DNA of 64,000 nucleotides, from assembly GCA_963849885.1 (NCBI GenBank), contig CAWKIV010000020.1, positions 434,001 to 498,000 of the forward strand. The letters run 5' to 3'. This DNA is from CADCTP01 sp963849885. Lineage in GTDB: Bacteria > Actinomycetota > Actinomycetes > Mycobacteriales > CADCTP01. The first letter of the stretch is position 1. Every line of letters begins with the position of its first letter. The notes beneath the pieces are model-generated. The model worked only from the letters and a program-made list of their open reading frames with translations, made no database searches and had not been told where the DNA came from. Position numbers and translations under genes: made by a program. Below, piece by piece: positions 44,198 to 52,442 of this stretch.

Positions 44198-44236
44198 TCG
44201 CTTGGACGTCGTCGTCCCCGGATCGAAGTCAGAGGT

Positions 44237-44260
44237 CCGCCGGCGGCGGGCCGCCGGCGG
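44237..44260. terminator. Bidirectional hairpin between MFS and TetR genes
   Basis: CCGCCGGCGG occurs at 44237-44246 and 44251-44260; it is self-complementary, so the two copies pair across loop CGGG. It serves the converging MFS and TetR genes. Confidence 0.55.
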
Positions 44261-44265
44261 GATGA

Positions 44266-44973
44266 CTACGACCGGCCGCCGGCCGGCGTCGGTCGCCCGG
44301 CATCCTCGTCGCTGGCCCGCTCGAGGCCGTCGAGGATGAGGTCGAGCCCGAACTCGAACTCGTTGCCGTAGTCGTAACCCGGCCGGAGGACGTGCTCGGT
44401 GGTCAGCTCGGCGAGGTGCGGGTATGCGTCGGCGGGGACGCCGGCCAGGATGTCCTGCGCCAGCGAGGCGGTCTCCTCGGGCGTGTGGAAGGGCAGGCTG
44501 CGCTCCTGCAGCGCGAACCCGTAGATGTAGCTGTCGAGGACCGAGAAGGCGTGCCCGGCCAGCTCGATCGAGAAGCCGGCGCTGCGGAGGCAACCGAGGA
44601 CGGCGTCGTGATGGCGCAGCGTGGCCGGGCCGGGGGAGCTCCGGGACTCCATGAAGCCGATCGCCCAGCCGTGGCGGGCCAGGACGTGGCGCGCCGAGAC
44701 GGCCCGCCGGCGCATCGCCGTCTTCCAGTCCTTCCCGCGGAAGGACAGGTCGATCTCGCTGAAGACCACGTCGATCATGCCGTCCAGGAGGTCGTCCTTG
44801 TTGGCGACGTGGTGGTACAGCGACATCGCTTCGACCCCGACCGCCTCGCCGAGCTTGCGCATGCTCAGCGACTCGGACCCGCTCTCGTCGGCGAGGGCGA
44901 CCGCGGCGTGCAGCACCCGCTCCCGGGTGAGCGGGACGCGGGGACGTCGACCCCCGGCGGTCGAGGTGCTCAT
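44266..44973 (-). CDS. TetR-family repressor (TetR_C_1-like)
   Basis: 235 residues. HTH: LTRERVLHAAVALADESGSE, SLSMRKLGEAVGVEAMSLYH and HVANKDDLLDGMIDVVFSEI. The C-terminal domain has the HHDAVLGCLRSAGFS and SVLDSYIYGFALQE pattern seen in tetracycline-repressor-like proteins. The ATG at 44973 fits the HTH start. Divergent from a quinone-oxidoreductase-like gene; the intergenic DNA holds two copies of CTTACG-N-CGTAAG, the likely operators for both directions. Confidence 0.88.
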   Translation of the reverse strand: MSTSTAGGRRPRVPLTRERVLHAAVALADESGSESLSMRKLGEAVGVEAMSLYHHVANKDDLLDGMIDVVFSEIDLSFRGKDWKTAMRRRAVSARHVLARHGWAIGFMESRSSPGPATLRHHDAVLGCLRSAGFSIELAGHAFSVLDSYIYGFALQERSLPFHTPEETASLAQDILAGVPADAYPHLAELTTEHVLRPGYDYGNEFEFGLDLILDGLERASDEDAGRPTPAGGRS

Positions 44974-45004
44974 CTCGCTGCTCCTCTCGATCACCCTTGA
45001 CAAC

Positions 45005-45048
45005 CTTACGGCGTAAGTACACACTACCACCAAGGCTTACGACGTAAG
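45005..45048. promoter_or_regulatory. Two TetR operators overlapping the divergent promoter
   Basis: CTTACG-G-CGTAAG at 45005-45017 and CTTACG-A-CGTAAG at 45036-45048, centres 31 bp apart (three helical turns). TTGACA at 44997-45002 is a good -35 for the plus-strand gene and its spacer is covered by the first operator. Confidence 0.75.
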
Positions 45049-45071
45049 TCAGCACTCAGCGGGGAGGTCCG

Positions 45072-46155
45072 ATGCAGATCAGGCAACTCGACAAGCGGCG
45101 GGGGCCACCCCTGCCGACCGCCGGCGCCGGGACCATGGCGGCGATCGTGCAGGAGCGCTACGGCTCCGCGCCCGAGGGTCTGCTCCGGCTCGCGGAGATC
45201 GACCGGCCCACCATCGGGGACGACGGGATCCTGGTGCGGGTGCACGCGGCCAGCGTGGATCGGGGCACCTGGCACATCATGTCCGGCCTGCCGTATCCCA
45301 TTCGCCTGGCCGGCTTCGGTCTGCGTCGGCCGAAGTACGCCAACCCGGGTCGTAGCCTGGCCGGCACGGTCGAGGCCGTCGGCGCCGGCGTGACCGGCTT
45401 CGCCCCCGGCGACGAGGTGTACGGGACGTCCACCAGCACCTTCGCCCAGTACGCCGCGGCGCGGCCCGGCAAGCTCGCCCGCCAAGCCGGCGAACCTCTC
45501 CTTCGACCAGGCGGCCGCCGTCCCCATCTCCGGCGGCACCGCCCTGCAGGCCGTCCGCGATCACGGACGCGTCCAGGCCGGTGACAAGGTGCTGATCATC
45601 GGCGCGGCCGGTGGCGTGGGCAGCTTCGCGGTGCAGATCGCGAAGGCGGCCGGCGCTGAGGTCACCGGCGTGTGCAGGACGGCCAAGGTCGACATGGTCC
45701 GCGCCCTGGGCGCCGACGCCGTCATCGACTACACGCGTGCGGACTTCGCCGACGGCGGTCCCCGCTACGACGTCATCCTCGACATCGGCGGCAACGCCCG
45801 GCTGTCCCGGCTCCGGAGTGCGCTCACCCCGCGGGGGCGGTTGGTCATCGTCGGCGGGGAGACCGACGGACGGCTGCTCGGCGGCACCAGCCGCCAGATC
45901 CGGGCCCAGCTGCTCTCCCCGTTCGTCGGCCAGAAGCTGGGCACCTTCGTGGCGTCGGAGAACGCCGCCGACCTGGACGCCCTCCGCGACCTCGTCGAGG
46001 CCGGCGAGCTCGTCCCCGCGATCGACCGGACCTACCCGCTCGCCGAGGCCGCGGCGGCGATCCGCCACCTGCTGGACGGACAGGCCCGCGGCAAGCTCGT
46101 CATCTCCGTCTCATCCCGCAGCACGCCGAGCCCAGACCCGGGGAGCACCCCGTGA
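45072..46155 (+). pseudogene. Zinc-binding-dehydrogenase/quinone oxidoreductase family protein, one frameshift
   Basis: An MDR-family NAD(P)H-dependent oxidoreductase, ~360 residues. The N-terminal GroES-like domain (AIVQERYGSAPEGLLRLAEI, SVDRGTWHIMSG, GRSLAGTVEAVGAGVTGFAP) and the Rossmann domain (GDKVLIIGAAGGVGSFAVQI, GADAVIDYTRADF) are in frames that differ by one extra C near 45483. Zinc ligands of alcohol dehydrogenases are absent, as in QOR-type enzymes. Its promoter is covered by the TetR operators, so it is probably induced by a toxic quinone-like effector. The DUF4389 GTG overlaps its stop. Confidence 0.8.
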
Positions 46156-47003
46156 CCGAGCACCGAAGCCCGTACCCCGTCCGCGTCGACGCGTCCCTGG
46201 ACCCGTCGACCTCCCGCTGGCTGTGGCTGGTCAAGTGGCTGCTGCTGATCCCGCACTTCATCGTGCTGTTCTTCCTGTGGCTGGCGTTCTTCGTCGTGAG
46301 CGTCGTGGCGTTCTTCGCGATCCTGATCACCGGGCGCTATCCGCGCGGGCTGTTCGACTTCAACGTCGGCGTGCTGCGCTGGAACTGGCGCGTCAACTAC
46401 TACGGCTACAGCGCCCTCGGCACCGACCGCTACCCACCGTTCACGCTCGCCGAGGTGCCGGACTACCCGGCCCGCCTCGACGTGCCCTACCCGGAGCGGC
46501 TGTCCCGCGGGCTGGTGCTGGTCAAGTGGTGGCTGCTGGCCCTGCCGCACTACATCGTCCTGTCGATCTTCGTCGGTGGCGGGCTGTGGCTGGGCAGTCG
46601 CGGCGCGACCGACAGCGACTGGTCCAGCGGATGGGCCGGCGGCGGCCTGGTCGGCCTGCTGGTGCTGATCGCCGCGATCGTGCTGCTGTTCACCGGCCGC
46701 TACCCGGAGGCCCTCTACCGCTTCATCATGGGCATGAACCGCTGGGTCCTGCGGGTGGTGGCGTACGCCGGGCTGATGACCGACGCCTACCCGCCGTTCC
46801 GCCTCGATCAGGGCGGCCCCGACCCCGGCTCGCAGCCCGCCCACCCCACCCCGCCGCCGCCGTGGGGCCCGCCGACCGCGGCCCCGCCAGCCGCAGGCCC
46901 GCCGACCGCGGCCCCGCCGGCCGCGGCCCCGCCGACCGCGGGCCCGCCGGCTGCGGCGCCGCCGACCGGAGGCCCGCCGACCGCGGCCACCCCGGTGGGA
47001 TGA
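46152..47003 (+). CDS. DUF4389 membrane protein with Pro/Ala-rich tail
   Basis: 283 residues. Two homologous halves each with WLVKWLLLIPHFIVLFFLW / VLVKWWLLALPHYIVLSIF and ITGRYPRGLFDFNVGVLRW / FTGRYPEALYRFIMGMNRW, the DUF4389 duplication. Four hydrophobic helices. The last ~55 residues are repeats of GPPTAAPPAA, likely extended and cytoplasmic. The GTG overlaps the preceding stop (GTGA), so it is translationally coupled to the oxidoreductase. Function unknown. Confidence 0.82.
   Translation: MTEHRSPYPVRVDASLDPSTSRWLWLVKWLLLIPHFIVLFFLWLAFFVVSVVAFFAILITGRYPRGLFDFNVGVLRWNWRVNYYGYSALGTDRYPPFTLAEVPDYPARLDVPYPERLSRGLVLVKWWLLALPHYIVLSIFVGGGLWLGSRGATDSDWSSGWAGGGLVGLLVLIAAIVLLFTGRYPEALYRFIMGMNRWVLRVVAYAGLMTDAYPPFRLDQGGPDPGSQPAHPTPPPPWGPPTAAPPAAGPPTAAPPAAAPPTAGPPAAAPPTGGPPTAATPVG
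46866..46985 (+). repeat. 30-bp coding tandem repeat in the DUF4389 tail
   Basis: About four imperfect copies of a 30-bp unit encoding GPPTAAPPAA-type decapeptides. Such repeats change length readily by slippage and could vary between strains. Confidence 0.7.
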
Positions 47004-47094
47004 ACACCCCCAGCCGCCCCGGGGCCGGCGTCCCGGGACGGTCGGGCGGAGCCGCCGCCCACGCCGGCGCGGGCGGCGGTCCCCGGACGCCGCA

Positions 47095-49260
47095 GTGAGC
47101 GCTCCCGGGGCTCGGTCGATCAGCACCGCGGGGCCCGGCACCGCACGGACCGGGGCCCTGCGGCGCAGGCCGACGGGGGCCCCACCGGCCCTGCCGAGAA
47201 AGCTCGGGACCAGCGGCAAGGTCTGGCTGGGCCTGGCCGGGCTGCTCACGGTGGCGCTCGGGTACTTCGCGGTGTGGGGTCAGCCGCTGGTGGCCGCGCA
47301 GTTCGAGACCCGGTTCGTCCGGTCGATCGCCTCGCTCCGGACCGACTGGCTCACTCCCGTGATGCGTGTCCTCGGCGCGGTCGGCACCGGATGGTCGATC
47401 ACGATCCTCGGCTGGGGCATGCTCGCCCTGCTGATCGCCTTCCGGCGCTGGCGGCACCTGTTCACGTTCTTCGCCAGCCTGCTCCTCGGGGGCATGCTCA
47501 GCACGGTCGTCTACCTGCTCACCCAGCGCCCGCGTCCGTACGGCGTCACCATCATCGGCGACTGGACCGGGTTCGCGGCGCCCTCGTTCCCGATCTTCAC
47601 GCTGGCCGCCTGCCTCATCGGGTTCACCTACTCGATGGTGGTGCCGGGCCGGCCCCGGGACTGGGCGAAGCTCGGCACCGGCGTGGTGGTCACCGTCGTC
47701 GCCTTCGCCCGGTTGTACCTCGGGGTGGACCACCCCTCCGACATCGTCTGGGCCGTCGTCCTGGGGGTGGCGATCCCGCTGGTCGCCTTCCGGTGGTTCA
47801 CGCCGAACGAGGCGTTCCCGGTGACGTACCGGCGGGGCAAGACCGCCCACCTGGACGTCACCGGAGCCCGGGGCGACGCGATCCGCCAGGCGATCGCCGA
47901 CCAGCTCGGGCTCACGGTCCTCGAGGTCACGCCGATCGGGCTGGCGGCGTCCGGCGGATCCACCCCGCTCCGGCTGCGGATCGCCGGCGAGCCGGACACC
48001 TACGTCTTCGCCAAGCTCTACGCCAAGAACCACGTGCGCGCCGACCGCTGGTACAAGCTGGGCCGCACGATCCTCTACGGGGCACTGGAGGACGAGACCT
48101 CGTTCCGGACCGTCCGCCGGTTCGTGCAGTACGAGGACTACACCCTGCGGCTCATGCAGGACATGAAGCTCCCGGTGCCGGCGCCGTACGGCATCGTCGA
48201 GATCACGCCCGAACGCGAGTACCTGATCGTCATGGAGTTCTTCGACGGGGCCGTGGAGATCAACGAGGCGGAGCTCGACGACGGGATCATCGACGAGGGC
48301 CTGCTGCTGATCCGGAGGCTCTGGGACGCCGGGCTGGCCCACCGGGACATCAAGCCGGGCAACCTGATGGTCCGCGCCGGCAAGGTGCTGCTGGTCGACG
48401 CCTTCTTCGTGCAGGTCCGTCCGTCTCCGTGGCGGCAGGCCGTCGACCTCGGCAACATGATGCTCGTCCTGGCGGTCGGCTCCGACCCGGAGCGGGTCTA
48501 CCGGCACGCCCTGCAGTACTTCACCCCCGCCGAGATCGCGGAGGCGTTCGCGGCGACCCGCGGCGTCGCCAGCCCCACCCAGCTCCGGACGGTGCTGAAG
48601 CAGGACGGGCGCGACCTCCTGTCCCACTTCCGCCGGCTCGCCCCCGAGCGCCGCCCGATCGGCATCCAGCGCTGGAGCGTCCGGCGGGTGGCGCTGGCGT
48701 CCGGACTCGTCCTGTCCCTCGTCGCGGCCGTCGGCGCCACGGTCTTCCTGCTGAACCCGAACCAGGACCTGGAGATCCCGTTCGCCCCTTCCTGCAAGGC
48801 GCAGATGGTGACCGTCCTGATGGCGCAGGCGGTCCCGTCGGCGACCGCGGTCCCCTGCATCGCCGGCCTCCCGGTGGGATTGAGCTTCGCCAGCGCCACG
48901 ACCCGTACCGGCGAGGCGAAATTCTGGCTGGACTCGGACCGGGCCGGAGATCGAGCCGTCACCGTCACGCTCACGGCCGGCTGCGACACCTCGAGTGCGC
49001 GGCCGGTGCCGACGGACGAGACCGGCACGGAACGCTTCGACGCGGCGGCCGGCGAAACCGGACCCGACCGCTTCTACCGGTTCCCCGGCGGCTGCGTCAG
49101 CTACGACTACTCCGCCGCCGCCCGGACCGATCCGGAGTTCACCGCCGCCACCGACGGCGCCCTGAGCTTGCTGTCCAGGGACGATCTCGTGGCGTACGTG
49201 CAGGAGCAGGCCGGCCAGCCGCTGTGCGGCGCCGGCGTCGCCTGCCCGGGGGGCGGGTGA
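47095..49260 (+). CDS. PAP2-like membrane domain fused to a RIO/LPS-kinase-type kinase and an extracytoplasmic domain
   Basis: 721 residues. ~45-240: six-helix PAP2-like domain with QRPRP at 144 and RLYLGVDHPSDIVW, but motif 2 reads PSFPIF, so the catalytic PSGH histidine is missing. ~270-530: kinase-like domain with FAKLYAKN (possible Lys), catalytic loop HRDIKPGNLM (H416, D418) and LLVDAF replacing DFG. ~545-560: transmembrane helix (VALASGLVLSLVAAVGATVF). The rest is probably extracytoplasmic with several cysteines. GTG start, 91 bases after the DUF4389 stop. It may sense a lipid or undecaprenyl phosphate and signal by phosphorylation; this is inference. Confidence 0.8.
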   Translation: MSAPGARSISTAGPGTARTGALRRRPTGAPPALPRKLGTSGKVWLGLAGLLTVALGYFAVWGQPLVAAQFETRFVRSIASLRTDWLTPVMRVLGAVGTGWSITILGWGMLALLIAFRRWRHLFTFFASLLLGGMLSTVVYLLTQRPRPYGVTIIGDWTGFAAPSFPIFTLAACLIGFTYSMVVPGRPRDWAKLGTGVVVTVVAFARLYLGVDHPSDIVWAVVLGVAIPLVAFRWFTPNEAFPVTYRRGKTAHLDVTGARGDAIRQAIADQLGLTVLEVTPIGLAASGGSTPLRLRIAGEPDTYVFAKLYAKNHVRADRWYKLGRTILYGALEDETSFRTVRRFVQYEDYTLRLMQDMKLPVPAPYGIVEITPEREYLIVMEFFDGAVEINEAELDDGIIDEGLLLIRRLWDAGLAHRDIKPGNLMVRAGKVLLVDAFFVQVRPSPWRQAVDLGNMMLVLAVGSDPERVYRHALQYFTPAEIAEAFAATRGVASPTQLRTVLKQDGRDLLSHFRRLAPERRPIGIQRWSVRRVALASGLVLSLVAAVGATVFLLNPNQDLEIPFAPSCKAQMVTVLMAQAVPSATAVPCIAGLPVGLSFASATTRTGEAKFWLDSDRAGDRAVTVTLTAGCDTSSARPVPTDETGTERFDAAAGETGPDRFYRFPGGCVSYDYSAAARTDPEFTAATDGALSLLSRDDLVAYVQEQAGQPLCGAGVACPGGG

Positions 49261-49289
49261 CCCGTCGTCCGGCGGAGCCGCCGCGCCGA

Positions 49290-49640
49290 TCAGCTCCGGG
49301 TGGTGCAGGGGACGCAGGTGGTGGCGTCCGGGCGGGCGGCGAGCCGGTCGGCGGGGATGGGCCGGCCGCACCGCTCGCACCGGCCGTAGCTGCCCGCGGC
49401 CAGCCGGGCGAGGGCACGGTCGAGGTCGGCGAGCCGCTGCCGGGACGCGGCCAGCAGCGCGGCCAGCTGGGCGCGCTCGAAGGCGATGGTGGCGCCCTCC
49501 GGGTCGTGCTCGTCGTCGGCGTTGGCGCCGGCCGAGGACCGGATGACGCCGTCGAGGTCGCCGGCGAGCGCCGCGATCCGCTCGGCCGCGTCGGCGCGCT
49601 GGGCCGCGAGCAGCCGGCTCAGCGCCTCGTCGTCCCGCAC
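49290..49640 (-). CDS. DksA/TraR-family C4 zinc-finger protein
   Basis: 116 residues: a helical coiled-coil hairpin (~1-80; with ASRQRLADLDRALARLAAGS) followed by CERCGRPIPADRLAARPDA and CVPC, the C4 zinc finger of the DksA/TraR group. Actinomycete members bind RNA polymerase or serve as general stress proteins. GTG 49640 gives the family length; an ATG at 49679 would add 13 His/Arg-rich residues. Convergent with the PAP2-kinase gene. Confidence 0.83.
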   Translation of the reverse strand: MRDDEALSRLLAAQRADAAERIAALAGDLDGVIRSSAGANADDEHDPEGATIAFERAQLAALLAASRQRLADLDRALARLAAGSYGRCERCGRPIPADRLAARPDATTCVPCTTRS

Positions 49641-49739
49641 GACCCCAGCATGCCGGTGGTGACCGCGGTGGCGGTCCATCCGGGCAGAGATGGGCGACGC
49701 CGTTGACCGGTGGGCGGCGTGCTGCTGTGCTGGTGTCCC

Positions 49740-52334
49740 ATGGCGCTGGTCGAGCGAGACGCTGAGCTCGACGGTCTCCGCGCCGCTCTCGAGCGGGCCC
49801 GGCGCGGCGACGGCAGCATCGTGCTGGTCTCCGGGGAGGCCGGCATCGGCAAGACCAGCCTGGTGGCCGAGTTCGCCGGGCTGGTGGCCGGCCGGGCCCG
49901 GGTGCTGCGCGGCTCCTGCGAGGACCTGCTGACCCCGCGGGCGCTCGGCCCCTTCCGGGACATGGCCCGGGACCTGGCCGGCATCCCGGCCGGGCCCGGC
50001 CCGCCGGAGCGCGACGTGCTGCTGGACGCCCTGCTCGCCGAGATGAGCTTCACCCAGCGGCCGGCGGTCGTCGTCGTGGAGGACGCGCACTGGGCCGACC
50101 AGGCGTCGCTCGACGTGCTGCGCATCGTGGCCCGGCGGGCGCCGGAGCTGCCGGCCCTGCTGGTCGTCTCGTACCGGGAGGAGGAGCTCGGGGCGGACCA
50201 CCCGCTGTGGCGGGTGGTCGGCGGCCTGTCCGGCCCGGCGGTCCTCCGGCTGGAGCTGACCCGGCTGTCGGACGCCGCGGTCGCCGCGCTGGCCGCGGAG
50301 GTCGGGGTGGACCCGGCGCCGGTGACCGCGGTGGCGGACGGCAACCCGTTCCTGGTCACCGAGCTGCTCGCCGGGGCCGGCGCCGGCGTGCCCACCTCGG
50401 TGCGGCACGCCGTGCTGGCCCGGGTGTCGGCGCTGCCGGCCGACTGCCGGGAGGCGTTGAAGCAGCTGGCCGTCGTGCCGGCCGAGGTGCCGGCCGCGCT
50501 GCTGGCCGCGCTGGTGGCCGACCCCGAGGTGCTCGAGCCGGCCGAGCGGCGCGGGATCCTGCTGGCCGCGCACGGCGGGGTCCGGTTCCGGCACGAGCTG
50601 GCCCGGCGCGCGGTGGAGGAGACGCTGCCCGGCTCCCGGCGGGCGGCCCTGCACGGACGGGTGCTCGCCGCGCTGGTGGCGTCCGGGGCGGAGCCGTCCC
50701 GGCTGGTCCACCACGCGGTCGCGGTGGGGGACGACGCCGCGGTCGCGCGGTACGCGGCCGCGGCGGCCGGGGAGGCGGCGGCGGTGGACGGGCACCGCGA
50801 GGCGCTCGCCTTCGCCGAGCTGGCCATCGGTGGTGGCCGGGCGGCGCGCTTCACGGCGCCGGCGGCGGCCGAGCTGCACGGGCTGGCCGCGCGGGCGGCG
50901 TACGCGCTCAACCGGTTCGGCGAGGCGGCCGGGCACGCCGACCGCGCCGTCGCGCTGTGGGACTCCACCGGCACGACCCCGCTCGGCCTCGGCCAGGCGC
51001 TGCTGATCTCCGCCCGGATGAGCACCCTGCTCGCCGATCCCGCGGCGGCCCGGGCCAAGGCCGCCCGGGCGCTGGCCGTGCTCGAACCGCTCGGGCCGAC
51101 CCGCGAGCTGGCCCTCGCGCACAGCACGCTGGGCTGCCAGGACACCCTGCAGGCCCGGTTCGACGAGGCGGTGTCGCGGTTGGACACTGCGCTGGAGCTG
51201 GCCCGGCGGACCGGCGCCGACGACGTGGTCGCGCATGCCCTGAACTACCGCGGCGTGTCCCTCGCCTCCCGCGGCGACGACCAGGGCCTGGCCGACCTGC
51301 GCGAGTCGGTCGAGCTGGCCGGCCGGCTCGGGCAGGCGGACAACGTCACCTTGGCGGCGCACAACCTGGCGGTCATCCTGCTGCGGTCGGCCCGGGTGAC
51401 CGAGGCGGAGCCGTACCTCACCCTCGGCGCGACAGTGGCCCGCGAGCACCACCTGACCACCGCCGCGTTCCGGATCGAGGCCCAGCAGTGCTACGTGCTG
51501 ATCCTGCGCGGCGAGTGGGACGAGGCGGAGCGGCGGCTGCGGGCGCTGCTCGACGCCGGCGGTGACCCGGGCGCGAACGCGGTGAACCCGCTGGCCCTCC
51601 TGGGCCGGCTGCTGACCCGGCGCGGCGACCCGGCCGCGGCCGGGTACGTCGAACGGGCCGGGGAGCTGGCCGCGGCGGCCGGCGAGGACCAGAAGCGCGC
51701 GGTGGCGGCCGGGGCGCGCATCGAGTGGCTCTGGTCGACCGGCGACACCGGCGCGGTGCGGGTCGAGAGCGCCCGCCTGCTCGAGGTCGCGGTACGCGCG
51801 CAGCACGCCTTCCTGCGCGCCGAGGTGCTGCGCTACCGCCGCCGGGCCGGGGAGGACACCGAGCCCTTCCCCGGCTGCCCGGCCCCGTTCGCGGCCGGCA
51901 TCCGTGGCGACTGGGCCACCGCCGCGCGACTGTGGGAGCAGGCCGGCAACCCGTACGAGCAGGCGCTGGAGCTCACCGAGGCGCCGGATCCGGCCACGGT
52001 CCGGGAGGGCCTGGCGATCCTGGACGGGCTCGGCGCGACGGCGGCGGCCGCCCTCTGCCGCCGGCGGCTGCGGCGCGCCGGGGTGCCGGGCATCCCGCGC
52101 GGCCCCCGGGTGGCGACCCGGGCCAACCCGGGCCGGCTGACCGACCGCCAGCTGGAGGTGCTGGCGCTGCTGGCCGAGGGCCGCACGAACGCCGAGATCG
52201 CGGCCCGGCTGGTCGTCTCGCCCCGCACGGTCGACAACCACGTCGCCGCGCTGCTGCGCCGGCTGGGCGTCCGGTCGCGCCGCGACGCGGTCGGAGCGGC
52301 AGCCGCGCTGGGCCTCCCGCCGGCCGAAAGGTAG
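49740..52334 (+). CDS. LuxR-family regulator with N-terminal AAA ATPase (LAL type)
   Basis: 864 residues. Walker A at ~32 (SGEAGIGKTSLV), Walker B VVVVEDAHWAD, then a long helical TPR-like middle (~350-780). The C-terminal LuxR HTH (~798-860) reads LTDRQLEVLALLAEGRTNAE and IAARLVVSPRTVDNHVAALL. ATG 49740 (MALVERDAEL) is the typical start of the LAL group. It is a large ATP-dependent activator; the target genes are not evident, but the PLP enzyme gene follows 108 bases later on the same strand. Confidence 0.92.
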   Translation: MALVERDAELDGLRAALERARRGDGSIVLVSGEAGIGKTSLVAEFAGLVAGRARVLRGSCEDLLTPRALGPFRDMARDLAGIPAGPGPPERDVLLDALLAEMSFTQRPAVVVVEDAHWADQASLDVLRIVARRAPELPALLVVSYREEELGADHPLWRVVGGLSGPAVLRLELTRLSDAAVAALAAEVGVDPAPVTAVADGNPFLVTELLAGAGAGVPTSVRHAVLARVSALPADCREALKQLAVVPAEVPAALLAALVADPEVLEPAERRGILLAAHGGVRFRHELARRAVEETLPGSRRAALHGRVLAALVASGAEPSRLVHHAVAVGDDAAVARYAAAAAGEAAAVDGHREALAFAELAIGGGRAARFTAPAAAELHGLAARAAYALNRFGEAAGHADRAVALWDSTGTTPLGLGQALLISARMSTLLADPAAARAKAARALAVLEPLGPTRELALAHSTLGCQDTLQARFDEAVSRLDTALELARRTGADDVVAHALNYRGVSLASRGDDQGLADLRESVELAGRLGQADNVTLAAHNLAVILLRSARVTEAEPYLTLGATVAREHHLTTAAFRIEAQQCYVLILRGEWDEAERRLRALLDAGGDPGANAVNPLALLGRLLTRRGDPAAAGYVERAGELAAAAGEDQKRAVAAGARIEWLWSTGDTGAVRVESARLLEVAVRAQHAFLRAEVLRYRRRAGEDTEPFPGCPAPFAAGIRGDWATAARLWEQAGNPYEQALELTEAPDPATVREGLAILDGLGATAAAALCRRRLRRAGVPGIPRGPRVATRANPGRLTDRQLEVLALLAEGRTNAEIAARLVVSPRTVDNHVAALLRRLGVRSRRDAVGAAAALGLPPAER

Positions 52335-52442
52335 GCGCCCCGCGGCCGCAACGTGGGTAGCGGCCGCGCACGACGGGGAGCCGCGGATCGCGCAGGATCC
52401 GGTGCGGCGGCGGCGTACCCGGCCCGCCGGAGGGGCGGGGGC

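Noticed and set aside
42671..45055. 794-codon minus-strand frame opposite the MFS gene
   Set aside because: Shadow frame; the MFS motifs on the plus strand and the TetR HTH in another frame are decisive.
46866..46985. CRISPR array
   Set aside because: The repeats are contiguous, in frame and encode a Pro/Ala tail; there are no spacers and no cas genes.
46726..49380. 884-codon minus-strand frame opposite the PAP2-kinase gene
   Set aside because: Composition is that of an antisense shadow; the plus strand has HRDIKPGNLM and PAP2 motifs.
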